DNA of 23,077 bases from an uncultured Blautia sp. (lineage in GTDB: Bacteria > Bacillota > Clostridia > Lachnospirales > Lachnospiraceae), in NCBI GenBank assembly GCA_900542045.1, contig UQMI01000052.1, forward strand, positions 1 through 23,077, read 5' to 3'. The notes below the pieces were generated by a model. The model worked only from the letters and a program-made list of their open reading frames with translations, searched no databases and was not told where the DNA came from. The position numbers and the translations under genes are program-made. Below are positions 6,771-13,533 of the stretch, piece by piece (positions within the stretch are counted from its first letter, which is position 1; each line of letters starts with the position of its first letter).

Positions 6771-7259
6771 ATGAGTATACGACAGGCTGTTTTATCGGAT
6801 TTACATACAGTCAGACATATATCAGTGACCACAATTGCTGAAGTTTATCCGCATTACTATCCGAAAGGTGCGGTGGATTTTTTTCTGGAGCATCATAACG
6901 AAGCAAATATTCAAAAGGACATGGAAAGAGAGTTTGTCTTTCTCTGTTATGACAGTCTGCAGAATGCTGTCGGCACAATTACAATAAAAGGCAATGAAAT
7001 ATGCCGGCTTTTTGTTCTGCCCCCGTATCAGGGACAGGGATTCGGGACGGAAATGCTTGATTTTGCAGAGAAGAAAATTTCTGGTCAGTATTCGAAAATC
7101 GTACTGGATGCATCTTTACCGGCCAAGAAGATATATCTCAGGAGAGGTTATAAAGAGATTGATTTTCATATGATATTGACCGGGGAGAATGATTTTTTAT
7201 GTTATGATGTTATGGAAAAACAGATTGCAGGCAATATGCAGAAACTTATGGGAAAATAG
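6771..7259 (+). CDS. GNAT-family N-acetyltransferase
   Basis: A 162-residue single-domain GNAT with unknown acceptor. It begins MSIRQAVLSDLHTVRHISV, the usual first strand and helix. Motif A is FVLPPYQGQGFGTEMLDF (Q-x-x-G-x-G), followed by ASLPAKKIYLRRGYKEI, where the tyrosine and the RGY turn are characteristic. ATG 6771 follows GAGAGGAAA. It is 42 bases behind the XRE-membrane regulator on the same strand, so the pair is probably one unit. After the stop, GAGCAG-GAGA-CTGCTC (7273-7288) forms a tight GNRA-loop hairpin without a T-run, so it is not a classical terminator. Confidence 0.85.
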   Translation: MSIRQAVLSDLHTVRHISVTTIAEVYPHYYPKGAVDFFLEHHNEANIQKDMEREFVFLCYDSLQNAVGTITIKGNEICRLFVLPPYQGQGFGTEMLDFAEKKISGQYSKIVLDASLPAKKIYLRRGYKEIDFHMILTGENDFLCYDVMEKQIAGNMQKLMGK

Positions 7260-7382
7260 CAGCTGCAGCAGGGAGCAGGAGACTGCTCTGACATAGTTAA
7301 AAAAGCTTCTTGAAAATCGTTTTAATTGGGGTTATGCTTGGCTCAGGCATCGATGTACTTTATACGATTGGAGAGAAGGTTT

Positions 7383-7850
7383 TTGGAATTTTTTATCAGC
7401 ATCACGCAGGAAAGAATGCCATCTTCCAGAGTGCTTTATATGAGAGGAACTGGTGAGTATGGTTCTGAAAATTACAGGCTGATGGATACCTTTAAGAAAT
7501 GGGTTAAGGAGCACCATCTGTATGATGAGGATTCCGTGATTTACGCAGCAGCCATGGATAATCCGGCAATCACAGAGCCCTGTCAGTGCCGCTATGATAT
7601 TTGTATCAGTCAGCCAAAAAATCAGATACCTGCATGTGATCAGGTGAAGTGCAGAGAATTGGAAGGCGGTAAATACTTGATTTTTCTGATCCCTCACACA
7701 GCAGAGGCAGTCGAAAATGCATGGAAAATGTGGCCCTCGGAATTGGAAAAAACAGGGTATTTATGGGATAACAGCAGACCTGTAATGGAGCGTTATCGAA
7801 GAAATCTGGTGGATAATCACTATTGTGAATTGTGTATTCCTGTTCTGTAA
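7383..7850 (+). CDS. GyrI-like effector-binding domain protein
   Basis: This 155-residue protein matches the GyrI-like/AraC effector-binding fold, which binds small aromatic or cationic ligands as a stand-alone domain or behind an AraC DNA-binding domain. Recognisable blocks are RVLYMRGTGEYG near the N-terminus, YRLMDTFKKWVKEHHL, IYAAAMDNPAITEP, CRYDICI, and YLIFLIPHTAE. No AraC HTH precedes it. I choose TTG 7383 because GGAGAG (7370-7375) is seven bases upstream and the resulting N-terminus, MEFFISITQERMPSS, matches the normal first strand of this family. A TTG at 7326 would add unrelated residues without a ribosome site. No close promoter is evident; it may be read with the GNAT gene upstream. 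Confidence 0.75.
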   Translation: MEFFISITQERMPSSRVLYMRGTGEYGSENYRLMDTFKKWVKEHHLYDEDSVIYAAAMDNPAITEPCQCRYDICISQPKNQIPACDQVKCRELEGGKYLIFLIPHTAEAVENAWKMWPSELEKTGYLWDNSRPVMERYRRNLVDNHYCELCIPVL

Positions 7851-7950
7851 GTAACAGCTGAAAGTAATAATTCTCCGCTGGGTGAAACTTTAAATGAAAG
7901 TAAGAAAATCTGTTGTGATTTTAGGAGAGAAGTTAAGGAGGTGCATAGCT

Positions 7951-8283
7951 ATGAATAAAATGATCGCATACTGCGGGCTGGATTGTGAAAAATGTGATGC
8001 GTATCTTGCAACGATCAATGACGACCAAAAGCTGCGGGAAAAAACTGCGAAGCTATGGGCGGAACTGAACCAGGCCCCGATTCTTCCAGAGCATATTAAC
8101 TGTCAGGGCTGTCGTGTGGAAGGAATAAAGACGGTGTTTTGCGACAGTATGTGTGAGATTCGCAAGTGCGCATTGAAAAAGGGCGCTGCCACCTGCGGCG
8201 ATTGTTCGGAATTGGAAGGATGTCCCACTGTTGGGGCAATTCTGGAGAATAATCCATCTGCCCTGAAGAATCTGAAAGGGTAA
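7951..8283 (+). CDS. DUF3795 cysteine-rich protein
   Basis: This 110-residue protein opens with the family signature MIAYCGLDCEKCDAYLAT (C8, C12, C15). It carries further cysteine pairs in INCQGCR, VFCDSMCEIRKC and ATCGDCSELEGC, eleven cysteines in all. DUF3795 proteins are common in anaerobes and are thought to bind metal or an iron-sulfur centre. The reaction is unknown. AAGGAGGT (7935-7942) sets the start at 7951; the longer frame from 7894 adds a poor basic extension. The stop codon lies in the first unit of a 32-bp tandem repeat. Confidence 0.8.
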   Translation: MNKMIAYCGLDCEKCDAYLATINDDQKLREKTAKLWAELNQAPILPEHINCQGCRVEGIKTVFCDSMCEIRKCALKKGAATCGDCSELEGCPTVGAILENNPSALKNLKG

Positions 8284-8344
8284 ATCCTGATTTGGGGAAA
8301 TAGTGGGAACAGTAAATCCTGACTTTTGGAAATAGCAGGAACAG
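8281..8344. repeat. 32-bp tandem repeat, two units
   Basis: Unit 8281-8312 and unit 8313-8344 match at 27 of 32 positions. Both begin TAAATCCTGA and end GGAACAG. The first unit includes the DUF3795 stop codon. The repeat lies between that gene and the riboswitch, and no function is evident. Confidence 0.75.
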
Positions 8345-8433
8345 TACGCCGCATTTCAGAAGAACAGGATATCATGCGGATCATGTATGGCTGAACGGCC
8401 CATATTATGATAGAATCAAAGTGCCAAGATAAA

Positions 8434-8527
8434 AACGCAACGTAAGAAGTGATTTCTTACAGAGCCGGTAGGTAGCCCGGCCGCACCGTCTGGTGTAAGT
8501 AACCCTCCCTCCTTAGGGTCGTCCGTT
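8434..8527 (+). promoter_or_regulatory. yjdF riboswitch (azaaromatic-responsive)
   Basis: I recognise the yjdF RNA motif from its hairpin string and its position before yjdF. The closing helix is AACG (8434-8437) with CGTT (8524-8527). Inside it are GTAAGAA/TTCTTAC (8442-8460), GCCGG/CCGGC (8464-8481), CACC/GGTG (8484-8495), and ACCCT/AGGGT (8502-8519). yjdF riboswitches bind diverse azaaromatic compounds and switch on the downstream gene, mainly at translation. Consistent with this, no T-run terminator lies between the RNA and the ribosome site (AAGGAGG, about 8549-8555). A -10-like TATGATAGAAT (8406-8416) is close enough upstream to start the transcript but has no clear -35. Confidence 0.85.
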
Positions 8528-8562
8528 CTTTGTTCATTACAATTATTTAAGGAGGAATTGTC

Positions 8563-8979
8563 ATGGACAAAGCAGCAGGCAGACTGACGGTATTTTTTGA
8601 GGAGCCATTCTGGGTAGGCGTTTTTGAACGCATATCGGAGGGAAAACTCTCGGTATGCAAGGTGACGTTTGGAGCGGAACCGAAGGACTATGAGGTTTAT
8701 GAGTTTGTTCTGAAAAATTACTGCCGTCTGCGGTTTAGTCCGGCTGTGGCAGCTGATGTAAAAGAAGCCGGCCGTAATCCGAAACGGATCCAGCGGGAAG
8801 TGCGCAGGCAGGTACAGAATACCGGGACCGGAACAAAGGCGCAGCAGGCTTTGAAATTACAGCAGGAGCAGCTGAAAATGGAACGTAAGACTGTGAGCCG
8901 GGAGAGACGGGAAGCAGAGAAACAGAGACAGTTTCAGCTGAAACAGCAGAAAAAGAAAGAGAAGCATAGGGGCAGGTGA
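8563..8979 (+). CDS. yjdF: YjdF family protein (DUF2992)
   Basis: This 138-residue protein is a typical YjdF. The N-terminal half carries the conserved LTVFFEEPFWVGVFER and VCKVTFGAEPKDYEVYEF. The C-terminal half is a long, highly charged helix (KAQQALKLQQEQLKMERK, then RQFQLKQQKKKEKHRGR). Its biochemical role is unknown; regulation by azaaromatic-sensing RNA suggests a job in handling or resisting such compounds. The length is normal and nothing is broken. ATG 8563 follows the strong AAGGAGG. The stop at 8977-8979 lies in the loop of its own terminator, so the gene is a compact single-gene unit with riboswitch, coding region and terminator. Confidence 0.93.
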   Translation: MDKAAGRLTVFFEEPFWVGVFERISEGKLSVCKVTFGAEPKDYEVYEFVLKNYCRLRFSPAVAADVKEAGRNPKRIQREVRRQVQNTGTGTKAQQALKLQQEQLKMERKTVSRERREAEKQRQFQLKQQKKKEKHRGR

Positions 8980-8996
8980 CTGTTCCTATGCTTTTT
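8962..8996 (+). terminator. Intrinsic terminator of yjdF
   Basis: GCATAGG (8964-8970) pairs with CCTATGC (8985-8991), extended by A-T pairs and an inner CAG/CTG, and is followed by TTTTT. The left arm is the last codons of yjdF. Confidence 0.85.
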
Positions 8997-9055
8997 GAAA
9001 TAAGAACAGACAGAATAGCCATAGGTAAAGAACTTTGAATACAGGAGGAAAATCA

Positions 9056-9805
9056 ATGAGACTGCGGTTCTTTTGGCAGGCTGTGCTGCAGCTGGCTGGA
9101 TTGATTTATGCCGTAATAAAATATAATGACAGAGAAATAAGAAACATAGATGATTACAGACCGGAAGTTGCGTACTCACTGCCATTTAACGGAGAATGGT
9201 ATGTAGCAAATGGTGGTATCACGAAAGATACATCTCATTCCTGGGAAATACTGCCGCAGCGTTTTGCGTATGATTTTCTTATTGTGGATCAAGAAGGAAA
9301 AAGTTACGCCGGAGACAGAAAAGACTTGCAAAGCTATTATTGCTATGGCAGAGAAATCCTCGCTCCTGCAGACGGGATCGTGATTTCCCTCAAAGATAAC
9401 TTTTCTGATTGCCGTATTATGGAAGAGGGGCAGACAGATCCGGATACCTTGGACATCGCTGGGAATCGGATTATTATCCGGCATTCTGACAGTGAATACA
9501 GCGTGATCTGCCATTTAATGCCGAAGAGTATAACGGTTCAGGTGGGGCAGAAGGTCAGGAGAGGTCAGGTGATTGCCAGATGCGGCAATTCTGGGAATAC
9601 AACGGAGCCCCATGTTCATTTTCAAATTCAAAATACCCCGCACTTTTATTCCAGTATGAGTGTCCCGATCTTTTTTTCTGAGATTGAAAAAGAAGTGTTT
9701 GCGGAATATCATCGGGTGGATACACGCCCTTTGCCGGGTCAGGAAGAGCGCAGGGAGGGGTGTATCCACCGGGGATTGCTGGTTCGTAATTCCAGCCATC
9801 CGTAA
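9056..9805 (+). CDS. M23-family peptidase-like protein
   Basis: This 249-residue protein has a short hydrophobic N-terminal segment (about 4-22, FFWQAVLQLAGLIYAVI) that probably anchors it in the membrane. The rest is a lysostaphin/M23-type metallopeptidase fold. Zinc-site candidates are H61 in SHSW, D73 in FAYDF, H153 in CHLMPK, and the H186-x-H188 pair in PHVHFQ. The RGQVIARCGNSGN turn before the last pair is typical. The usual H-x3-D of the first motif is not present; an H twelve residues before the D is, as I remember from a Firmicutes subfamily. Such enzymes cut peptidoglycan cross-links. AGGAGG (9043-9048) selects ATG 9056 over 9035. It is a single gene after the yjdF terminator. Confidence 0.8.
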   Translation: MRLRFFWQAVLQLAGLIYAVIKYNDREIRNIDDYRPEVAYSLPFNGEWYVANGGITKDTSHSWEILPQRFAYDFLIVDQEGKSYAGDRKDLQSYYCYGREILAPADGIVISLKDNFSDCRIMEEGQTDPDTLDIAGNRIIIRHSDSEYSVICHLMPKSITVQVGQKVRRGQVIARCGNSGNTTEPHVHFQIQNTPHFYSSMSVPIFFSEIEKEVFAEYHRVDTRPLPGQEERREGCIHRGLLVRNSSHP

Positions 9806-9824
9806 CAGTAACGCATCTTGCTTC

Positions 9825-9866
9825 TTGACGGGCATTTTTTTATTTGATAACATGAAGTAAACTTCA
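9825..9866 (+). promoter_or_regulatory. Promoter with palindromic operator for the XRE-membrane pair
   Basis: TTGACG (9825-9830) and TAACAT (9848-9853) are 17 bases apart. A perfect palindrome TGAAGT-AA-ACTTCA (9853-9866) begins at the last base of the -10 box and covers the expected transcription start. This is where a repressor site would sit. The XRE protein encoded 20 bases downstream is the natural candidate, giving autorepression by inference. Confidence 0.65.
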
Positions 9867-9885
9867 CATCAGCTGGAGGGAACAT

Positions 9886-10116
9886 ATGAAAACAAGGGTA
9901 AAGGAATTTCGGACAGCGGCAAAAATGACCCAGCAGCAGTTGGCTGATCTGGTCCATGTTTCTTCGAGAACGATCATTTCCATCGAGAAGGAGCAGTATA
10001 GTCCCTCTCTTATGCTGGCGTACAGGATGGCGCAGGTATTTGGCGTTACCGTGGAAGAATTGTGTTGTCTGAAAGAAAATAAGGAACAGGAGGACAAACA
10101 GTATGAAGATTTATAA
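9886..10116 (+). CDS. Small XRE-family transcriptional regulator
   Basis: This 76-residue protein is just a Cro/C1-type helix-turn-helix: VKEFRTAAKMTQQQLADLV, then VSSRTIISIEKEQYSPSLMLAYRMAQVF, with a short polar tail. ATG 9886 follows CTGGAGGG. Its 3' end overlaps the membrane-protein gene by 14 bases, so the two are translationally coupled. Small regulators of this type next to a membrane protein are common in Firmicutes, and usually the regulator controls its own operon. The palindrome over the promoter fits this. Confidence 0.88.
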   Translation: MKTRVKEFRTAAKMTQQQLADLVHVSSRTIISIEKEQYSPSLMLAYRMAQVFGVTVEELCCLKENKEQEDKQYEDL

Positions 10117-10519
10117 CAAGAGTAATTTTTTTCTTGGGTTGTTTTTGAGTGTGTTGGGCCTTGCGCTTTTTTTCGTGAGCATCTGGAAGGGATTCGATCT
10201 GAAGGGAAGCGTGCTTATGGTGTTGTGCCTGTTCTTTGGGATTGGGGTCATGATCCGCAGCTTTTCGGCAGAAATGTCCAGGGAAGATAAGATCAGTGAG
10301 CGAGATGAGAGAAATATTTTGATCCAGATGAAATCCAGAGGAATGGCGCTTCGGTTGTCGGAAGGCGTCTGCTTTGTATGCCTGATCGTGTGTATGCTGG
10401 GCCATTCTGTGATCGGAGAGGTTCTGGCGGTGCCTATGACGCTGGCATTTGGCATCATGCTGGCTGTTATGATGCTGCTGGAGCTGATCCTGGCGATTTA
10501 TTATGATCGGAAAATATGA
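10103..10519 (+). CDS. Four-helix membrane protein paired with the XRE regulator
   Basis: The 138-residue protein has two N-terminal membrane helices (about 9-30 and 37-53), a charged central stretch (EMSREDKISERDERNILIQMKSRG), and two C-terminal helices (about 86-103 and 108-134). The charged loop with RDERN is the most distinctive part and resembles DUF2178-type proteins, an uncertain assignment. ATG 10103 lies inside the end of the XRE gene with an AGGAGG about ten bases before it. Its function is not known. It may sense a membrane signal for the regulator or be its regulated product. Confidence 0.75.
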   Translation: MKIYNKSNFFLGLFLSVLGLALFFVSIWKGFDLKGSVLMVLCLFFGIGVMIRSFSAEMSREDKISERDERNILIQMKSRGMALRLSEGVCFVCLIVCMLGHSVIGEVLAVPMTLAFGIMLAVMMLLELILAIYYDRKI

Positions 10520-10535
10520 GGGAGCAGGATTCCCC

Positions 10536-10564
10536 TTGCCTTTCAGGAACAGATATGATAGTAT
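10536..10564 (+). promoter_or_regulatory. Weak putative promoter of the efflux leader
   Basis: TTGCCT (10536-10541) and TAGTAT (10559-10564) are 17 bases apart, each matching consensus at four positions. A start near 10571 would put the ribosome site of the five-codon leader near the 5' end of the transcript, as expected for translational attenuation. On its own the match is modest. Confidence 0.35.
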
Positions 10565-10594
10565 GGAGCAGACGAAAATAAGGGAGGTGGCTTG

Positions 10595-10612
10595 ATGTCG
10601 TTTATTCGCTAA
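10595..10612 (+). CDS. Putative five-codon leader peptide (MSFIR)
   Basis: ATG 10595 is followed by four codons and TAA at 10610-10612. It has an exceptionally good ribosome binding site for so small a frame, GGGAGGTGG (10582-10590) with about five bases of spacing. The stop is immediately followed by the first arm of a pair of competing hairpins. Leader peptides of a few codons control several macrolide-resistance genes, including mef genes, by ribosome stalling. The efflux gene here resembles that family. The peptide could instead be the remnant of a longer broken gene. Confidence 0.4.
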   Translation: MSFIR

Positions 10613-10663
10613 TCCAGGGACAATAAAAAATGTTTTTGTATCCCAGTTGGAATGGGTTTTTTT
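10613..10663 (+). promoter_or_regulatory. Putative attenuator: competing hairpins
   Basis: TCCA-GGGA (10613-10620) can pair with TCCC (10641-10644) and TGGA (10648-10651), helped by A-run/T-run pairing between them. Alternatively CCCA (10642-10645) pairs with TGGG (10653-10656), which is followed by seven T residues (10657-10663) and would act as a weak terminator. The two folds share bases and exclude each other. They start one base after the leader-peptide stop. The terminator stem is only four pairs, so efficiency is doubtful. Confidence 0.4.
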
Positions 10664-10928
10664 GTTGTACTTATTTTGCGGATAAATGATATGAGCTGAC
10701 TTTCAGGATCCTATGGGGAATGTGTGTCCCGTTAAGGATTTTCAGGAATCTGGCATTGCGGAGACATGTAAAATGGCATATGCCAGGAAGCTGTGCGCAG
10801 ACTGGAGGAAATGTTCAGGGTGTGCAAGGCAGCGGCGGTGCGCAGATTTTCAGTTCCCGGAGAACTGTGTATACAGGAAGATTTTCCTGTGGAGTCTGCA
10901 GCCAGCAGGTCAGGCAGGATAGGTGACA
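10664..10928 (+). other. Non-coding, hairpin-rich part of the efflux leader
   Basis: I see no convincing gene in this stretch. A cysteine-rich frame from 10713 to 10922 has no ribosome site and no recognisable family. Several small inverted repeats occur: the perfect palindrome TGGCATATGCCA (10774-10785), whose half TGCCAG can also pair with CTGGCA at 10750-10755; CAGTTC/GAACTG (10851-10867); and ACAGGAA-GATT-TTCCTGT (10873-10890). It lies between the putative attenuator and a good terminator hairpin, so it is probably untranslated leader RNA or decayed coding sequence. Confidence 0.45.
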
Positions 10929-10959
10929 GATAACTCAGAAGAACGGGTTATCTTTTTTT
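10929..10959 (+). terminator. Intrinsic terminator upstream of the efflux gene
   Basis: GATAACTC (10929-10936) pairs with GGGTTATC (10945-10952), eight pairs with one G-U, followed by seven T residues. It sits about 50 bases before the efflux start codon. It either ends transcripts from upstream or is the decision point of an attenuated leader. Confidence 0.75.
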
Positions 10960-11007
10960 ATTGTCCTTTTATCAAAAACTGAAAATGTTTGAAGAAAGGA
11001 TATGTGT

Positions 11008-12255
11008 ATGAATATGTGTGAAACAGAAAAGTGGAGATCAAAATTTCTTATCATTGCCCTGGGGCAGGCCATTTCCCTGCTGGGCAGTTACGGGGTGCAG
11101 TTTGCCCTGATCTGGTGGCTGGCGGAGAAGACTTCGTCGCCGTTAATGTTGGGAATATCCGGGCTGGTGGCATATCTGCCCATGACGATTTTCAGTCCCA
11201 TAGCAGGGGTGGCTGCGGACCGGTTCAACCGTAAATTTATCTGTATTTTTTCGGATATGACCATGGGTGCAATGGCTGCCATTTATGCCGTGCTGCTGTT
11301 TTTCTTTGATCTGCCTGTGTGGACGGTCTTTATCATGCTGTGCGTGAGGGGGATCGGAAGCACTTTTCAGCAGCCGGCGATCCAGTCGATCATTCCCCAG
11401 CTTGTTCCGGCGGATCAGCTGGTGAAGACAAATGGATGGATGCAGCTGATGAATGCGGGATCATTTTTCCTGGGACCTGTCATCGGGGCATCTCTATATG
11501 CTGTATTTCCCATGTCTGTGGTATTGCTGAGCGATGTGGCAGGAGCGGTTTTTGCCAGTGCAGCATTGGCCATTGTAAAGATTCCGCGACTGGAGAAAAA
11601 AGAAACCCGTGAAGAGACAATGACTGGTCAGATCCGGGAGGGACTGGAAGTTTTCCGGCAGGATAAAAAGCTGTTTTATCTGGTAATGGCAGAGGCAGGA
11701 TGCATGTTTTTTTATGCCCCGTTATCATCCTTTTATCCGCTGATCACCAGTGATTATTTCGGTCTTTCCGCAATGTACGGGAGTATTGTGGAGATTGCAT
11801 TTGCCGGGGGAATGATGCTGGCGTCCCTGCTGTTTTCCAGCGTTTTGAAGATTGAGAATAAGATAAAAGTATCTTTCCTGGGGCTGCTGGGAATGGGAGT
11901 GGTTACCGCGGTCTGCGGTATGATACCGCCGGTATATGCCGGCTGGTTTGTCTTTGCTGCTGCCTGTGTTTTCCTGGGGGCTTCGGGAAATGTCCATACA
12001 ATTCCACTGACGGCCTATATCCAGGAAACGGTGACGGCGGAGAAAATGGGGCGGGCCTTTTCGGTCCTTACGCTGATCTCATCGGTGACAATGCCGGTGG
12101 GGCTTTTGATCAGCAGTCCCATTGCAGAACGGGTGGGAGTAAATGTGTGGTTTTTCCTGTCAGGGATTGGCATGATTTTCCTGACAGTACTGATCCTGCT
12201 TGGTTTTCAGATACAATGCCGAAGGGGGGAGAAGAGAATTGATCCGGAGATTTGA
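11008..12255 (+). CDS. MFS efflux transporter, MefA-like (DHA3 family)
   Basis: This is a 415-residue, twelve-helix major facilitator. It resembles macrolide-efflux MefA-type pumps in LGQAISLLGSYGVQFALIWW (helix 1), VAYLPMTIFSPIAGVAADRF-NRK (loop 2-3), VRGIGSTFQQPAIQSIIPQL, and near the end MGRAFSVLTLISSVTMPVGL. The pump would export hydrophobic drugs using the proton gradient. Actual macrolide specificity is not shown by sequence, and many relatives have unknown substrates. Three in-frame ATGs lie at 11002, 11008 and 11014; I choose 11008 because AAAGGA (10995-11000) has the best spacing to it. A long structured leader with terminator-like hairpins lies upstream. The 3' end overlaps the next GNAT gene by 17 bases, so they form one operon. 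Confidence 0.85.
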   Translation: MNMCETEKWRSKFLIIALGQAISLLGSYGVQFALIWWLAEKTSSPLMLGISGLVAYLPMTIFSPIAGVAADRFNRKFICIFSDMTMGAMAAIYAVLLFFFDLPVWTVFIMLCVRGIGSTFQQPAIQSIIPQLVPADQLVKTNGWMQLMNAGSFFLGPVIGASLYAVFPMSVVLLSDVAGAVFASAALAIVKIPRLEKKETREETMTGQIREGLEVFRQDKKLFYLVMAEAGCMFFYAPLSSFYPLITSDYFGLSAMYGSIVEIAFAGGMMLASLLFSSVLKIENKIKVSFLGLLGMGVVTAVCGMIPPVYAGWFVFAAACVFLGASGNVHTIPLTAYIQETVTAEKMGRAFSVLTLISSVTMPVGLLISSPIAERVGVNVWFFLSGIGMIFLTVLILLGFQIQCRRGEKRIDPEI

Positions 12256-12658
12256 GGAGAGAGATATGGCACAGGTAATGAGGATCTGGCTGGAAGGAAA
12301 TCTGGGAGCCCATGATTTTATACCGGAAGCATACTGGAGAGCGCAGTATGCACAGGTGCAGGAACAGCTTGCCCAGGCAGAGGTTTTTGTGTATGAAGAG
12401 AATGGAAATATACGCGGATTTGCCGGTATGACGGGCAGCTATCTGGCTGGGATTTTTGTGGATCAGACTGCGCGCTCCCAGGGGATCGGAAAGGAAATCC
12501 TGGGATATCTGAAAGAACATTATCCGGTATTTACGCTGCATGTGTACCGGAAAAATCAGCGTGCGGTGGATTTCTATCTGCGGGAAGGACTTCAGATTGT
12601 GGAAAAGGGCATGGATGAAGAAACGGCGGAAGCCGATTATACAATGCAGTGGAAGTGA
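12239..12658 (+). CDS. GNAT-family N-acetyltransferase
   Basis: A 139-residue GNAT protein. The N-terminus from TTG 12239 (IRRFEERDMAQVMRIWLEGN, then LGAHDFIPEAYW) matches a common Firmicutes subfamily. Motif A is FVDQTARSQGIGKEILGYL, and the C-terminal YRKNQRAVDFYLREGL has the family's tyrosine. The start is inside the end of the efflux gene, with AGGGGGGAGAAG just upstream. An in-frame ATG at 12200 would add residues unrelated to the family. Coupling to an efflux gene could suggest a shared detoxification role, but the substrate is unknown. Confidence 0.85.
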   Translation: MIRRFEERDMAQVMRIWLEGNLGAHDFIPEAYWRAQYAQVQEQLAQAEVFVYEENGNIRGFAGMTGSYLAGIFVDQTARSQGIGKEILGYLKEHYPVFTLHVYRKNQRAVDFYLREGLQIVEKGMDEETAEADYTMQWK

Positions 12659-12662
12659 ATGT

Positions 12663-12689
12663 TCCGCCCCCTCTTGCTGCGGGGGCGGA
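12663..12689. terminator. Strong hairpin between convergent genes
   Basis: TCCGCCCCC (12663-12671) pairs perfectly with GGGGGCGGA (12681-12689) around a nine-base loop. It lies between two convergent genes and is the obvious 3' boundary for both, although neither strand shows a proper T-run after it. Confidence 0.55.
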
Positions 12690-12714
12690 TGCCGCGCTTT
12701 CGCAGAATATGGTT

Positions 12715-13533
12715 TTATTCAGAAGGCGGCAGGGTCTCCACGGCGGAATAGGAGTGGCTGAACTGATAGCCAAGCTGCTGTGCGAGGGACAGAGATGCCG
12801 GGGTATGTGCGTCCCAGCTGGGGTATAAACTGCGCTTCAGACATTCCAGGATCAGCTGTGCGCCGCAGATGCGGGCAAAGCCCTGGCGCCGGCATTCTTC
12901 CCGGGTGTCGATCTCGATTTCAATCCCCTTCTGATAGCGGGAATAGGAAGAGGCGCCGGATAAGATCCGGCCGTCTTTTTGCAGAACAACGCCCAGTCCC
13001 CACTTGGCATAAGTGCCGTAATCGGGAAACTGTTTTACCAGATCGCTGCTCCATTCCTCTGCCTGACAGAGCCGGTACTGAGACTGGTTGACCAGAGAAA
13101 GGGTACAACCGCCAGGAAGACGGGAAACAATCTGCCGGAGTTTCTCTGTGGAAAAACTCCGGGGTTCTTTTTTGGTGGCATATCGGGTGATCGTCCGGGC
13201 ATGGGAGCCGTACAGCTGCAGGAGAAGTTCCTGCCAGGCGCTGTTTTGCGGAACCAGGATCTGATAGCGGTTCACAGGAAGAGGATGCTTCCGGTACAGA
13301 TTCTCTTTCGGACTGTTTCCAGAAAGGGCCGCCTGCCAGGTGATCAGTTCCGAATCAGGGGTACCAGCAAAAAAAACAAAATCGCCCAGAACGGCCATGG
13401 CTGCTGTGGGCTTCTGGAGATCGTTGGCATACATTTTTCCCATGATGCCCTGAAGACAGGACCAGATCATGGTTTCGTTCCAGCCGTCAAACAGTGAAAC
13501 AATGCGGTCTGTATTTGTAATTTCGTATATCAT
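12715..13533 (-). CDS. GNAT_acetyltran (PF12746-like) acetyltransferase
   Basis: This 272-residue protein belongs to the larger Firmicutes GNAT group. The N-terminal half (for example IWSCLQGIMGKMYAND and AAMAVLGDFVFFAGTP) is the family's extra domain. The C-terminal half has the acetyltransferase signature: ILSGASSYSRYQKGIEIEI, then TREECRRQGFARICGAQLIL (R-x-x-G-x-A), and PSWDAHTPASLSLAQQLGY, where the S-x-x-L-A-x-x-LGY pattern is typical. I choose the ATG at 13533 because AGGAGAA precedes it on the minus strand. A longer frame from 13602 adds a hydrophobic stretch that the family lacks. It is a stand-alone gene that converges on the efflux-GNAT operon. Confidence 0.82.
   Translation of the reverse strand: MIYEITNTDRIVSLFDGWNETMIWSCLQGIMGKMYANDLQKPTAAMAVLGDFVFFAGTPDSELITWQAALSGNSPKENLYRKHPLPVNRYQILVPQNSAWQELLLQLYGSHARTITRYATKKEPRSFSTEKLRQIVSRLPGGCTLSLVNQSQYRLCQAEEWSSDLVKQFPDYGTYAKWGLGVVLQKDGRILSGASSYSRYQKGIEIEIDTREECRRQGFARICGAQLILECLKRSLYPSWDAHTPASLSLAQQLGYQFSHSYSAVETLPPSE

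Noticed and set aside
7273..7288. Terminator after the GNAT gene
   Set aside because: The GAGCAG-GAGA-CTGCTC hairpin is neat but has no following T-run on either strand.
7326..7382. N-terminal extension of the GyrI-like protein, or an AraC DNA-binding domain upstream
   Set aside because: The extra residues fit neither fold, and the ribosome site is placed for TTG 7383.
10713..10922. Cysteine-rich small protein
   Set aside because: There is no ribosome binding site, no recognisable family, a second overlapping frame of the same length, and several hairpins in the same stretch.
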